Source of the DNA: Kitasatospora viridis
Lineage (GTDB): Bacteria > Actinomycetota > Actinomycetes > Streptomycetales > Streptomycetaceae
Assembly (NCBI RefSeq): GCF_007829815.1
Contig: NZ_VIWT01000001.1
Span: 3,309,501-3,373,500, forward strand
DNA: 64,000 nt
Direction of reading: 5' to 3'
Every line of letters begins with the position of its first letter. The first letter of the stretch is position 1. The notes under the pieces are model-generated. The model was given only the letters and a program-made list of their open reading frames with translations, ran no database searches and had not been told where the DNA came from. A program made the position numbers and the translations under genes. Positions 16,520 through 25,514 of the stretch are shown here, piece after piece.

Positions 16520-18529
16520 TCAGCTCTCCGAGGTGCCGCCCGGCAGCTGGGACTGGATCAGGTTCATCACCGAGGAGTCGGCCAGCGTGGTGGTGTCGCC
16601 CACCTCGCGGCCCTCGGCGATGTCGCGGAGCAGCCGGCGCATGATCTTGCCGGAGCGGGTCTTCGGCAGCTCGCTGACCACCTTGATCTGCTTCGGCTTG
16701 GCGATCGGGCCGAGCGTCTTGCCGACGTGGTTGCGCAGCTCGGCGATCAGCTCCTCGCTGTCGGTCGCGGTGCCGCGCAGGATCACGAAGGCGACGATCG
16801 CCTGGCCGGTGGTGGCGTCGGTCGCGCCGACCACCGCCGACTCGGCCACCGCGGGGTGGCCGACCAGCGCCGACTCCACCTCGGTGGTCGAGATGTTGTG
16901 GCCGGAGACCAGCATCACGTCGTCCACCCGGCCGAGCAGCCAGATGTCGCCGTCCTCGTCCTTCTTGGCACCGTCACCGGCGAAGTAGCGCCAGTTCGGG
17001 TCCTTCTCGTCGTGGCCGTGGCCGAAGCGGGACCAGTAGGTGTCGAGGTAGCGCTGGTCGTCGCCCCAGATGGTGCGCAGCATCGACGGCCACGGCTCGG
17101 TCAGCACCAGGTAGCCGCCGGAGCCGTTCGGCACCTCGGCGCCGTTGTCGTCCACCACGGTGGCGCCGATGCCCGGCAGCGCGCGCTGGGCCGAGCCCGG
17201 CTTGGTCTCGGTGACGCCCGGCAGCGGGGAGATCATCATCGCGCCGGTCTCGGTCTGCCACCAGGTGTCCACGATCGGGGTCCGGCTGGCGCCGATGTGC
17301 TCCCGGTACCAGATCCACGCCTCCGGGTTGATCGGCTCGCCGACGCTGCCCAGCACCCGCAGCGAGGAGAGGTCGAACTGCGCGGGGATGTCGTCGCCCC
17401 ACTTCATGAAGGTGCGGATCGCGGTGGGGGCGGTGTACAGGATGGTGACCTTGTACTTCTGGACGATCTCCCAGAACCGGCCCTGGTGCGGGGTGTCCGG
17501 GGTGCCCTCGTAGATCACCTGGGTGGCGCCGTTGGAGAGCGGGCCGTAGACGATGTACGAATGGCCGGTCACCCAACCGATGTCGGCGGTGCACCAGTAG
17601 ACGTCGGTCTCCGGCTTGAGGTCGAAGACGGCGTGGTGGGTGTAGCTCGCCTGGGTCAGGTAGCCGCCCGAGGTGTGCAGGATGCCCTTCGGCTTACCGG
17701 TGGTGCCGGAGGTGTAGAGGATGAAGAGCGGGTGCTCGGCGTCGTGCGGCTCGGCGGTGTGCTCGGCCGACTGGCGCTCGGTGATCTCGTGCCACCAGAC
17801 GTCGCGGCCCTCGGTGAACGAGACCTCCTGACCGGTGCGACGGACCACCAGGACGTGCTCCACGTCGGGGCACTTGGCGAGCGCCTCGTCGATGGCGGGC
17901 TTGAGCGCGGAGGGCTTGCCGCGGCGGTAGCCACCGTCGGCGGTGATCACCAGCTTGGCGTCGGCGTCCTGGATCCGGGAGGCGACGGCGTCGGCGGAGA
18001 AGCCGCCGAAGACCACCGAGTGCGCGGCGCCGATCCGGGCGCAGGCCAGCATCGCGACGACGGCCTCGGGGATCATCGGCAGGTAGACCGCGACCCGGTC
18101 GCCCTTGCGGACGCCGAGCTCCAGCAGGGCGTTGGCGGCCTTGGAGACCTCGTCCTTCAGCTGCGCGTAGGTGATCGAGCGGCCGTCACCGGGCTCGCCC
18201 TCGAAGTGGATGGCGACCCGGTCGCCGTTGCCCGCCTCGACGTGCCGGTCGACGCAGTTGTACGCGACGTTGAGCTGGCCGTCGGCGAACCACTTCGCGA
18301 AGGGCGGCTTCGACCAGTCCAGCGTCTCGGTCGGCTCGACGGCCCAGGTGAGGCGCCGGGCCTGCTCGGCCCAGAAGCCGAGGCGGTCCTCGGACGCCTG
18401 GGCGTACGCGGCCTCGGTGACGTTGGCGGCAGCCGCGAGCTCTGCGGGCGGAGCGAAGCGACGCTCCTCCTTGAGCAGATTGGCCAGGCTCTCGTTGCTC
18501 AACGCGAACTCCTCATCGAGTCTGTTCAT
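16520..18529 (-). CDS. acs: Acetyl-CoA synthetase
   Basis: The 669-residue enzyme makes acetyl-CoA from acetate, ATP and CoA through acetyl-AMP. It has the AMP-binding motif [11 protein letters not shown] near residue 275, the TWWQTETG acetate-pocket motif near 430, and the C-terminal [11 protein letters not shown] motif. The lysine K628 in that motif is the residue acetylated to inactivate Acs in other bacteria. The ATG at 18529 follows a GGGGGAAAG tract. It is monocistronic, ending in a strong shared terminator. Confidence 0.97.
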   Translation of the reverse strand: MNRLDEEFALSNESLANLLKEERRFAPPAELAAAANVTEAAYAQASEDRLGFWAEQARRLTWAVEPTETLDWSKPPFAKWFADGQLNVAYNCVDRHVEAGNGDRVAIHFEGEPGDGRSITYAQLKDEVSKAANALLELGVRKGDRVAVYLPMIPEAVVAMLACARIGAAHSVVFGGFSADAVASRIQDADAKLVITADGGYRRGKPSALKPAIDEALAKCPDVEHVLVVRRTGQEVSFTEGRDVWWHEITERQSAEHTAEPHDAEHPLFILYTSGTTGKPKGILHTSGGYLTQASYTHHAVFDLKPETDVYWCTADIGWVTGHSYIVYGPLSNGATQVIYEGTPDTPHQGRFWEIVQKYKVTILYTAPTAIRTFMKWGDDIPAQFDLSSLRVLGSVGEPINPEAWIWYREHIGASRTPIVDTWWQTETGAMMISPLPGVTETKPGSAQRALPGIGATVVDDNGAEVPNGSGGYLVLTEPWPSMLRTIWGDDQRYLDTYWSRFGHGHDEKDPNWRYFAGDGAKKDEDGDIWLLGRVDDVMLVSGHNISTTEVESALVGHPAVAESAVVGATDATTGQAIVAFVILRGTATDSEELIAELRNHVGKTLGPIAKPKQIKVVSELPKTRSGKIMRRLLRDIAEGREVGDTTTLADSSVMNLIQSQLPGGTSES

Positions 18530-19012
18530 GGCGCTTTCCCCCCGCGGAGAGAAGCTCCAGTGCTGCGGGATTCGTCCCCGCCTAGGGATTGTCCCGTGTG
18601 TCCCAGCGCACAGCTCACCAGGCGAACAGGTCGATTGACAAGGGCCCCCGGGAAATTGGTGTAGACCTTTGATCGATTAGTGACCCTCTGAACGCCGCTG
18701 CCTCGGTGGATTCGCCCACCGGGCCGATCGGTTCGCGTCCAGTACCTGTCGTGCGCGGTACGAACCGCTCGGGCGTGTCCCACCGGTGCCCCGGAGCGCT
18801 CGGGGACGCGCGCCGGTCGGTGCGCCGGTGGCCCGCGGCCGGTCGGCTGGTGCGGTGGCCCGGGTTGGGCCGACCGGGTGCCTTCTGACCGTAAGGGCTT
18901 GACGGACCGTAACCAGAGTACTCCACTGCGAATACCCGCCCGATCGGGACCGGCGCCGGCCGGTCGCGCGGGGCGCTTCTGCTGGGCGCGGCGCCGACGG
19001 GGAGTTGAACCG
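18530..19012. other. Divergent intergenic region, acs / YiiX-like gene
   Basis: These 483 bases hold no gene that I can support. They must carry the acs promoter on the minus strand. On the plus strand TTGACG at 18899-18904 is a candidate -35 for the YiiX-like gene, but no good -10 is correctly spaced. Confidence 0.4.
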
Positions 19013-19693
19013 ATGTCAGATCCTTCGGAAAACCCTGAACCCACCTCTTCCCACTCCGCCGCGCCCGGTGCGCCGGCCGCGGCGGCGCCGGTGCTGCCGG
19101 CGCAGTCGGCGGGGCCCGACTCCGCCGGCGCCACTGCGGCCGCTACTGCGGTTACCAGTGAGAGTCAGATCGCCGACGCCGCTGACGACGACTCAGCGGC
19201 TCCGAAGCTCGGCGACTTCGCCGTCGTGCGGATGAGCGGCACCACGGGCCGGCTCATCCGGCTCGGGCAGTGGCTCAACGGCGACGGCTTCGCGGACTAC
19301 GAGCACGCCTTCGTCCTGATCACCGAGGACGCGCTGATCGAGGCCGAGCCGGGCGGGGCCAAACAGTCACCACTCGCCGACTACCAGGGCCGGCCGATGC
19401 GCTGGTCCACCGGGCACTTCCAGCTGACGGACGACCAGCGTGCGGCGATCGTCGACGCGGCCCGCCGCCGCATCGGAGTCCCGTACAGCTTCCTCGACTA
19501 CTTCGCGCTGGCCGCCCACCGCTTCCGGCTGCCCGGCAGCGGCCTGCTCAAGCGCTACGTGGCCGACACCCGCCACATGATCTGCTCCCAACTGGTCGAC
19601 CAGTGCTACCACGACGCGGGGATCCAGCTCTTCACGGACGGCCGCTGGCCCGGCTACGTGACCCCGGCCGACCTCGCCCGATTGCTGAACTAG
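19013..19693 (+). CDS. YiiX/YebB-like permuted NlpC/P60 hydrolase
   Basis: The 226-residue protein has a low-complexity alanine/proline-rich N-terminal 65 residues and a C-terminal permuted papain-like domain: LGDFAVVRM, the histidine H98 in DYEHAFVLI, and the catalytic cysteine C191 in HMICSQLVDQCYH. In this family H precedes C, unlike ordinary NlpC/P60 enzymes. Substrates are thought to be lipids or peptides and are not established. ATG 19013 follows GGGGAG by 8 nt. Its TAG stop lies within the CTAG duplicated by the adjacent insertion sequence. Confidence 0.8.
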   Translation: MSDPSENPEPTSSHSAAPGAPAAAAPVLPAQSAGPDSAGATAAATAVTSESQIADAADDDSAAPKLGDFAVVRMSGTTGRLIRLGQWLNGDGFADYEHAFVLITEDALIEAEPGGAKQSPLADYQGRPMRWSTGHFQLTDDQRAAIVDAARRRIGVPYSFLDYFALAAHRFRLPGSGLLKRYVADTRHMICSQLVDQCYHDAGIQLFTDGRWPGYVTPADLARLLN

Positions 19694-21457
19694 CTCCGGA
19701 CTTCGCACATGGGGGTTTAGGTTTCCAGCCAGCGGGGTCGGGTTTCGTCGATGCCGAGGAGTTCGAGCAGGTGTGCTTGGACTCCTCGGTTGATGAGGAC
19801 GACGGGTGGGCTGGTCGCGGTGCCGGGCCGGATCATGAGGCTGGCGAGGTGGTAGAAGATCATGCGGCCGGTGGGGCGGACGGCCCGGTTGTCGGGGTAG
19901 AGGCCGCGCATGGTCTGCTCTGGGCCCAGGGCCTGGCGGACCTGACGTTCGATCAGGCAGAAGACCGGCAGGGCCAGGCAGATCACGGTGATCAGGGCGG
20001 CGATGCGCCGGTTGTGCTGCAGGAAGACGGGGGCGACCGCGAGGGGGCCCTTGAAGTCGTGGTAGCGGCGTTCGACCACGGCCTGGCCCTTGTAGCGCAA
20101 CAGGACCTGTTCGGCGGTGGCCTGCTCGGGGGTGAGATTGGTCAGCAGCGCGTACCAGCCGTCGACGGCCTCCTGGGCGTCGAGTACCTGTTGGTCGAAG
20201 TGCCACTCCAGGCCGGGGCGGCCTGTCTCGTCGGTGGTGACGGTGGTCCGCAGGCAGTCGTCGACCCGGTGGTTCTTGGCGATCACGCCGATGCGGGCGG
20301 CGATCGTCTCGGCTGTGCCGTAGAAGCGTCCGCCCGCGCCTCGTTGGAGCTTGTCGAGGTCCTCGGCCGCGCGGGCCAGGCGTTTGGCGCGGGCGCTCTG
20401 CCGGCCGCGGGCGTTGCCGCTGGAGTGGACCAGGATCCTGCGCAGGATGTGCACCGGGTCGCTCTTGCGTCGCCCGGGCAGGGCGTGGGTGTCCTCCAGC
20501 ACGCGATACGTCTCCCGGGCCCGGGCGTTCTTGCCGGCGTCGCGTTGCGGGACGTGGTCCACCACCTGCGTGTCTTCGAGGCTCAAGGCGGCGTAGACCT
20601 CGTCGGGGACCTTGGCGGCCGGGGCGGGGGCGATGAAGGCGACCTTCGCGTCCAGCAGGGCGGTGACGTTGGGGTGGGACACCAGCTTGGAGTCCGCGAC
20701 GAGCAGGAAGTCCCTGCGGCCGGCCATCATGCGCAGGGCGTTCATCGCGCCGACGACCTGGGCGACCTCTCCCGCGCCGCCGTCGTAGACGCGGTGGAAG
20801 AGCGGGATCCCGCCGTCGCCGCTGACCGCGAGGCCAGCCTGGATCTGCTTCAGGTCGACCCTGCGGTCCTTGGGGTGGCCATACTTGACCTGCGGGAACG
20901 CCTCGTCCTGGGCCTCGTAGGCGCCGAAGAGGGACATCGAGGTCATGTCCCAGTGGATCCGGGACACGTCGATGCCGAACTCGGCGATGGCCTGGGTGCC
21001 GACGGTGCCGACCAGCTCCTCCAGATGCGGCGCGATCGCGTCCAGGGCGCGGGCGAGCCGGTCGTCGCCCAGCAGGTCCGGCGAGATGCCGAAGACCTCC
21101 TCCACCGCCCACTCCCGGGCCCAGTCGCCCACGCGGACCAGCGGTGCCGGGGCGGACAGCCGGTTGGCGACCAGCACCTCGATCACCTGGCCGTGCGTGA
21201 GGTGCGCGACCTCGCGGATCGGGCACAGCTCATCGACGATCCCGGCCACGTCCAGCCGGCGCAGAAACTCGGCGGAGGCGGGCAGAGCGCCCAGACGCCT
21301 CTCCACCACGGGCGTCAACTCCACGGCGAAGCGTGGACGGTGGACCCGTGAGCGACGTGAGCGAGATATCGGCACGCCGGGTTCAACGACCGGCACCCCA
21401 CCGGGGTACCGGTCGCATCACCACATCATCCGAACTCGTTATGTGCGAAGGACGGGA
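19694..21457. mobile_element. IS1634-type insertion sequence, intact
   Basis: A 1,764-bp element with one transposase gene. Its terminal inverted repeats are 17 bp at 19694-19710 and 21441-21457, matching at 13 of 17 positions with a perfect inner CTTCGCACAT. It is flanked by a direct repeat CTAG at 19690-19693 and 21458-21461 (extendable to ACTAG if the right end is set one base in). The intact frame and visible duplication suggest a fairly recent insertion. Confidence 0.85.
19717..21396 (-). CDS. IS1634-family (IS4 group) DDE transposase
   Basis: The 559-residue protein has the DUF4277-like N-terminal domain (about 25-115) followed by an IS4-type DDE core. Candidate catalytic residues lie in DMTSMSLFG (about 170), LLVADSKL (about 240) and the late motif VERRYHDFKGPL, where the glutamate precedes the IS4-group YxxK-like signature. 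The frame is uninterrupted and full-length for the family. GTG 21396 is the likely start. The gene occupies nearly the entire element. Confidence 0.88.
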   Translation of the reverse strand: MPVVEPGVPISRSRRSRVHRPRFAVELTPVVERRLGALPASAEFLRRLDVAGIVDELCPIREVAHLTHGQVIEVLVANRLSAPAPLVRVGDWAREWAVEEVFGISPDLLGDDRLARALDAIAPHLEELVGTVGTQAIAEFGIDVSRIHWDMTSMSLFGAYEAQDEAFPQVKYGHPKDRRVDLKQIQAGLAVSGDGGIPLFHRVYDGGAGEVAQVVGAMNALRMMAGRRDFLLVADSKLVSHPNVTALLDAKVAFIAPAPAAKVPDEVYAALSLEDTQVVDHVPQRDAGKNARARETYRVLEDTHALPGRRKSDPVHILRRILVHSSGNARGRQSARAKRLARAAEDLDKLQRGAGGRFYGTAETIAARIGVIAKNHRVDDCLRTTVTTDETGRPGLEWHFDQQVLDAQEAVDGWYALLTNLTPEQATAEQVLLRYKGQAVVERRYHDFKGPLAVAPVFLQHNRRIAALITVICLALPVFCLIERQVRQALGPEQTMRGLYPDNRAVRPTGRMIFYHLASLMIRPGTATSPPVVLINRGVQAHLLELLGIDETRPRWLET

Positions 21458-21463
21458 CTAGCG

Positions 21464-21482
21464 GCTCCCACTCCGCGGGAGC
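21464..21482. terminator. Short hairpin displaced by the insertion sequence
   Basis: A 6-bp stem (gctccc/gggagc) with a 7-nt loop lies 3 nt past the right target duplication. Before the insertion it would have followed the YiiX-like stop codon directly and so may be that gene's original terminator. Confidence 0.4.
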
Positions 21483-21497
21483 GGAACTCCTGGGGGA

Positions 21498-21527
21498 CCG
21501 GTGCGGGCTCGTGAGAGCCCGCACCGG
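21498..21527. terminator. Terminator of SulP-carbonic anhydrase gene
   Basis: A perfect 13-bp stem (21498-21510 with 21515-21527) and a GTGA tetraloop lie 38 nt past the stop of the minus-strand SulP gene. Confidence 0.75.
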
Positions 21528-21564
21528 GTGGTCGGGCCCCGGCCCGCCCGGGGCCCGACCGGCT

Positions 21565-23928
21565 TCAGGCGGCGCTGGCGACCTCCGGGGTCGCCCCCAC
21601 GACCACCGCGTCGAACCGGCCGGTCTCGCGGTCGAGCACGTAGGTCTGCGCGGTCGCGAAGTCGAAGTACATCCCGACCAGCCGCAGCTCGCCCGCCGCC
21701 ACCCGGCGCTCGACGGTCGGGTTGGCCAACAACTGGTCCAACTGCTGCACCACGTTGGTGATGCAGAGCTGCTCCACCTGGTCGACCACCGGGCGGTCCG
21801 CGAACTCGGCCGGCACCCGGGCCAGCCGGGCCAGCGATCCGCGGCCGTTGCGCAGCCAGCGGGCCAGCGAGGTCGGCCGGCCGGGCTGCTCGTGCACCCC
21901 GTTGAGCAGGGCGTTCATCGCTCCGCAGCCCGAGTGCCCGCAGATCGTGATGCTGCGCACCTCCAGCACCTCGACCGCGTACTGCACGGCCGCGGCCACC
22001 GAGTCGTCGGCGGCGCCGGGTTCGTGCGGGGCCGGGACCAGGTTGCCGACGTTCCGCACGGTGAACAGGTCGCCCGGTCCGCTGCTGGTGATCATGCTGG
22101 TGACCAGCCGGGAGTCGGAGCAGGTCAGGAACAGTTCGGAGGGGGTCTGGCCCTCCCGGGCCAGCCGGGCCAGCTCGGGGCGGACCAGGTCCGCGGTGTG
22201 CGTCTGGAAGCCGCGCACCCCTTCGAGCAGTCGGCCGTGCGGGTCGTCCGCCGCGCGGTCGATGCTGTGGCGGCCCACCCAGGGGGTCCACGGCTGGAAG
22301 CCGTGCCGACTCGTGGAGTTGTCGCCGCGCAGGGTGCCGTCGGGGTCGATCGCCTCGTGGCCGGCCGGGTCGGTCAGCAGGACGGCCTGCCCGCCGTGCG
22401 CCAGGTGGTCGTCCCGCCAGGCGTGCAGCGCCTCGTAGGAGGCGTGGTCGATGAAGGCGCCGTCGTGCCGGACCGTCACCGTGGCGTGGGACGGCACCGA
22501 GGCGAGTGCCCGGCTCAGCCGGGGGACCGCGAAGAAGGTTAGCGGGCCGTGCGTGCGCACCTCGTAGGAGCCGTCCGCGAGGGCCGCGACCTCCACCCGG
22601 GCGTGGGTGAGGCGGTAGCAGGCGAGGACCGCGGCGGTCAGCGCACCGGCCGCCACCCCGATCGGGACGCCGAGCACGACCACGCCCAGCACGGTGGCGG
22701 CGTAGACGGTGAACTCCCGGTGGCGGTGCACCTTGCGGATGTGCGCGAGGCTCACCATCTGGATGCCCACCACCAGCACCAGCGCCGCCAGCGCGGCCAG
22801 TGGGATCCGGCGCATCCCGCCGGTCAGGGCCACGGCGGCCAGCAACAGCCAGACGCCGTGCAGCGCGGTGGACCAGCGGCTCCGGGCGCCGACCTGGATG
22901 TTGGCCGAGCTGCGGACCACCCCGCCGGCCACCGGCAGGCCGCCCAGCAGACCGGAGGCCAGGTTCGCCAGGCCCTGCCCGCGCAGCTCCCGGTCGAGGT
23001 CGCCGGTGGTTCCGGTGAGCCGGCCGACCGCGACCGCGCAGAGCAGCGACTCCACACTGGCCACCGCGGCGACGGTGAGCACCGCGGCGAGGAGGCCGGC
23101 CACCGGGCCGTGGGGCAGCACCGCCAGGCTGTGCTCGCTCCACCGGGGCAGGTCCACCCGGGCCAGCCGCAGGTCGCCGATCACCGCGAGCGCCGTCCCG
23201 GCCGCCACCGCGACGAGTGCGGCCGGCACCCGCCCGAGCCGGGCTCCGACCCGCCCGGCGCGCCCGGGCAACTGATGGAGCCTCGGCCAGCAGCAGAGCA
23301 GCGTCAGGGCGAGCAGACCGACCGCCAGGGCGCCGGGCTGAGGGGCCGCCAGCTGGCCGGGGAGCGCCGCGAGGTTGGCCGTCGCCGAGCCCTGCGGCGA
23401 GCCACCCAGTACCACGTGGAGCTGGGCGAGTGCGATGGTGAGGCCGACGCCGGCCAGCATCCCGTGCACCACGGCCGGGGACAGGGCGAGCGCGGAACGG
23501 GCCACCCGCAGCGTGCCAAGCAGCAACTGCAGCAGACCGGCGGCGACCGTGATGGCACAGGTCGCCTGCCAGCCGTAGCGCGGCACGAGTCCGGCGACGA
23601 CCACGGTGAGCGCGGCGGAGGGGCCGGTCACCTGCAGCGGCGCTCCGCCGAGCAGCCCGGCCACGATGCCGCCGGCGGCCGCCGCGACCAGGCCCGCGGT
23701 GAGCGGAGCCCCCACGGCCAGGGCGATGCCGAGGGAGATCGGCACGGCGATCAGGAAGACGACCAGAGAGGCCGTCAGGTCCTGGACGCCGGGCCGCCCG
23801 AGGCGGTACGCGGAACGTCTGGCGGGCCCGGCCGGCGGGCCCGGCGGCGCGTGGCTGTCTACCGTGCTGCCGTCGGGGCCGACGCCGTCCTGCTGGGCGG
23901 GGTGCTGGGGGGAGATGTGGGTGGTCAC
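21565..23928 (-). CDS. SulP transporter fused to beta-carbonic anhydrase
   Basis: The 787-residue protein joins a SulP/SLC26 anion transporter (about residues 45-460, ten or more membrane helices, SulP motif VTGPSAALTVVV) to a beta-class carbonic anhydrase (about 520-760). The anhydrase keeps the zinc site: TCSDSR and GHSGCGAMN. Such fusions are thought to import bicarbonate and interconvert it with CO2 at the membrane. The start GTG 23928 follows GGGAAGAG and gives a conserved-length cytoplasmic tail; the in-frame start at 24024 has no ribosome binding site. The insertion sequence lies immediately downstream. Confidence 0.9.
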   Translation of the reverse strand: MTTHISPQHPAQQDGVGPDGSTVDSHAPPGPPAGPARRSAYRLGRPGVQDLTASLVVFLIAVPISLGIALAVGAPLTAGLVAAAAGGIVAGLLGGAPLQVTGPSAALTVVVAGLVPRYGWQATCAITVAAGLLQLLLGTLRVARSALALSPAVVHGMLAGVGLTIALAQLHVVLGGSPQGSATANLAALPGQLAAPQPGALAVGLLALTLLCCWPRLHQLPGRAGRVGARLGRVPAALVAVAAGTALAVIGDLRLARVDLPRWSEHSLAVLPHGPVAGLLAAVLTVAAVASVESLLCAVAVGRLTGTTGDLDRELRGQGLANLASGLLGGLPVAGGVVRSSANIQVGARSRWSTALHGVWLLLAAVALTGGMRRIPLAALAALVLVVGIQMVSLAHIRKVHRHREFTVYAATVLGVVVLGVPIGVAAGALTAAVLACYRLTHARVEVAALADGSYEVRTHGPLTFFAVPRLSRALASVPSHATVTVRHDGAFIDHASYEALHAWRDDHLAHGGQAVLLTDPAGHEAIDPDGTLRGDNSTSRHGFQPWTPWVGRHSIDRAADDPHGRLLEGVRGFQTHTADLVRPELARLAREGQTPSELFLTCSDSRLVTSMITSSGPGDLFTVRNVGNLVPAPHEPGAADDSVAAAVQYAVEVLEVRSITICGHSGCGAMNALLNGVHEQPGRPTSLARWLRNGRGSLARLARVPAEFADRPVVDQVEQLCITNVVQQLDQLLANPTVERRVAAGELRLVGMYFDFATAQTYVLDRETGRFDAVVVGATPEVASAA

Positions 23929-24235
23929 TGCTCTTCCCGTCTGTTCGGGGGACGAAGGGGAGGTTGGTCCGGGGCGGACCGGGGGCGCTGAGGCCGACGA
24001 GGTTCGACGCCGAGCGCCGGGCACGGTGCGAGGGCCTGGTCACGGTGCGAAGGGTCACGGCCCGGAGCACCAAGGTTTGGTAAACGATCAGTAATGGAAG
24101 GTTCGCATAGCGTGATCCAGAGCGGGAGTCCTGGCCGCGACATTCACTCGGGTGGGTGGCGCGCGGGTCCGAACGGGCGCCCTGCTGCGAGAGCCGAAGC
24201 GCGCCTGGCGCACCGTCAGGCTGCCGTTGGGTATG
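23929..24235. other. Upstream region of the SulP gene
   Basis: There is no supported gene in these 307 bases. An AT-richer stretch at 24070-24110 is the likely promoter area for the minus-strand SulP gene. Confidence 0.4.
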
Positions 24236-24285
24236 CCGAAGGGCCGGTGCCCGCACCGCTGTGGGTGCGGGCATCGGCCCTTCGG
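24236..24285. terminator. Terminator of the CooC-like gene
   Basis: Arms 24236-24257 and 24264-24285 pair over 22 bp with a single G-U-type mismatch and a 6-nt loop. It lies 30 nt past the end of the minus-strand CooC-like gene. Confidence 0.75.
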
Positions 24286-24314
24286 GTGGGCTCGTGCCGT
24301 CGTCCGGGGCGGTC

Positions 24315-25319
24315 TCAGACGCCGACGGTGGCTTGACCCCGGGCGACCCGGCCGCCCGGGACGGGAAGCGTGAACTCCGGGTCCACCTGGTCCGCCAGGT
24401 CGATCCCGGTCCTGGCGTTGCCCCAGCTCTCGGCGTTGCGCAGATGGAAGTGGACCGCCTGGTCGGCGTAGCGCCGGGGGTCGCGGCCGGCGAAGGCGTC
24501 GTCCACCGTGGCGCGCAGCTGCTCCAGCACGGCCCGGTTCGCCGGCTCCAGCTCGGCCAGGCCCGGCTCGGCGCCTTGTTCCAGCCGGCGCACCCAGTCG
24601 GACTGCCCGAAGGCGGTCAGCAGGTCGTCCCCCACCTCGCGCCGCAGGAACGCGAGGTCGTCCGCGCTCTGCACCTTGTTGCCGATGACCCGCAGCGCGA
24701 CGCCGAAGTCCCGTGCGTACTCCTTGTACTGGCGGTAGACCGAGACGCCCTTCCGGGTCGGCTCGGCGACCAGGAAGGTGAGGTCGAAGCGGGTGAAGAG
24801 GCCGGAGGCGAAGGAGTCGGAGCCGGCGGTCATGTCGGTCACCAGGTACTCGTCGGCGCCGTCGACCAGGTGGTTGAGCAGCAGCTCCACCGCGCCGACC
24901 TTGGAGTGGTAGCAGGCCACGCCGAGGTCCTCCTCGGTGAACGCGCCGGTGACCAGCAGTCGGACCGACCCTTCGTCCAGCGCCACCGGCCGGGCGCAGG
25001 TGGCGTAGACCGGGTTCTCCTCGACGATCCGCAGCAACCGGGAGCCGGTGCCGGGCGGGGTGGTCTTGATCATCACCTCTTCGGAGGCGATCCGCGGGTT
25101 GCTGCCGCGCAGGTAGTCCTTGATCTGCGGCAGGTGGGCGCCGAGCGCGGGCAGTGCAGCGGCTTGGCCGTCCGTCAGGCCCAGGGCGGGGCCGAGGTGT
25201 TGGTTGATGTCGGCGTCCACGGCGATCACCGGTCGGCCGGCCGCGGCCAGATGGCGGATGAACAGTGCGGACAGCGTGGTCTTGCCGCTGCCGCCCTTGC
25301 CGACGAAGGCGATCTTCAT
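24315..25319 (-). CDS. CooC-like P-loop ATPase
   Basis: The 334-residue SIMIBI ATPase has the deviant Walker A loop GKGGSGKTT (residues 7-15), the DADINQHLG switch region, and a CooC/COG3640-type layout. CooC proteins insert nickel into CO dehydrogenase, but no such enzyme is nearby. TDMTAGSDSFASGLFTRFD and VVGN/VIGNKVQ patterns also fit the wider MinD/CooC group. ATG 25319 follows GGGAG by five bases. A Fur-box-like sequence 55 bp upstream suggests metal-responsive control. The client protein is unknown. Confidence 0.8.
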   Translation of the reverse strand: MKIAFVGKGGSGKTTLSALFIRHLAAAGRPVIAVDADINQHLGPALGLTDGQAAALPALGAHLPQIKDYLRGSNPRIASEEVMIKTTPPGTGSRLLRIVEENPVYATCARPVALDEGSVRLLVTGAFTEEDLGVACYHSKVGAVELLLNHLVDGADEYLVTDMTAGSDSFASGLFTRFDLTFLVAEPTRKGVSVYRQYKEYARDFGVALRVIGNKVQSADDLAFLRREVGDDLLTAFGQSDWVRRLEQGAEPGLAELEPANRAVLEQLRATVDDAFAGRDPRRYADQAVHFHLRNAESWGNARTGIDLADQVDPEFTLPVPGGRVARGQATVGV

Positions 25320-25373
25320 CTGGACTCCCGGCTCTGCTCTGGCGATCACCCCGGGCACGACGAGGCACCTTGT

Positions 25374-25388
25374 TGGTAATCGTTATCG
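25374..25388. promoter_or_regulatory. Fur-box-like operator upstream of CooC-like gene
   Basis: On the minus strand the 15-mer CGATAACGATTACCA matches the Fur 7-1-7 consensus at 11 of 14 informative positions. It lies 55-69 bp upstream of the start. Which Fur-family regulator (iron, zinc, nickel, manganese) could use it is not decidable from sequence. Confidence 0.4.
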
Positions 25389-25501
25389 TCTTCGATAGGA
25401 GCTCATCGTAGTCCGGGTTTGGCTGCCTTTGTGCGGGGGAATCGAGGATTGCCTCGAACGGGTGATGCCGGGGTTGCTGTCCCGTCCGCCCCAGGGGTCG
25501 T

Positions 25502-25514
25502 TACCCTCGGGTAG
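25502..25514 (+). promoter_or_regulatory. TANNNT -10 box for a leaderless start
   Basis: TACCCT at 25502-25507 lies 7 nt before the GTG at 25515, with no Shine-Dalgarno sequence. The -35 is not clear. Confidence 0.4.

Noticed and set aside
24071..24084. The 14-mer CAAGGTTTGGTAAA shared with 60628-60641, considered as a common operator
   Set aside because: A 14-base match between two places in 64 kb can arise by chance, and there is no dyad symmetry or functional link between the two genes.
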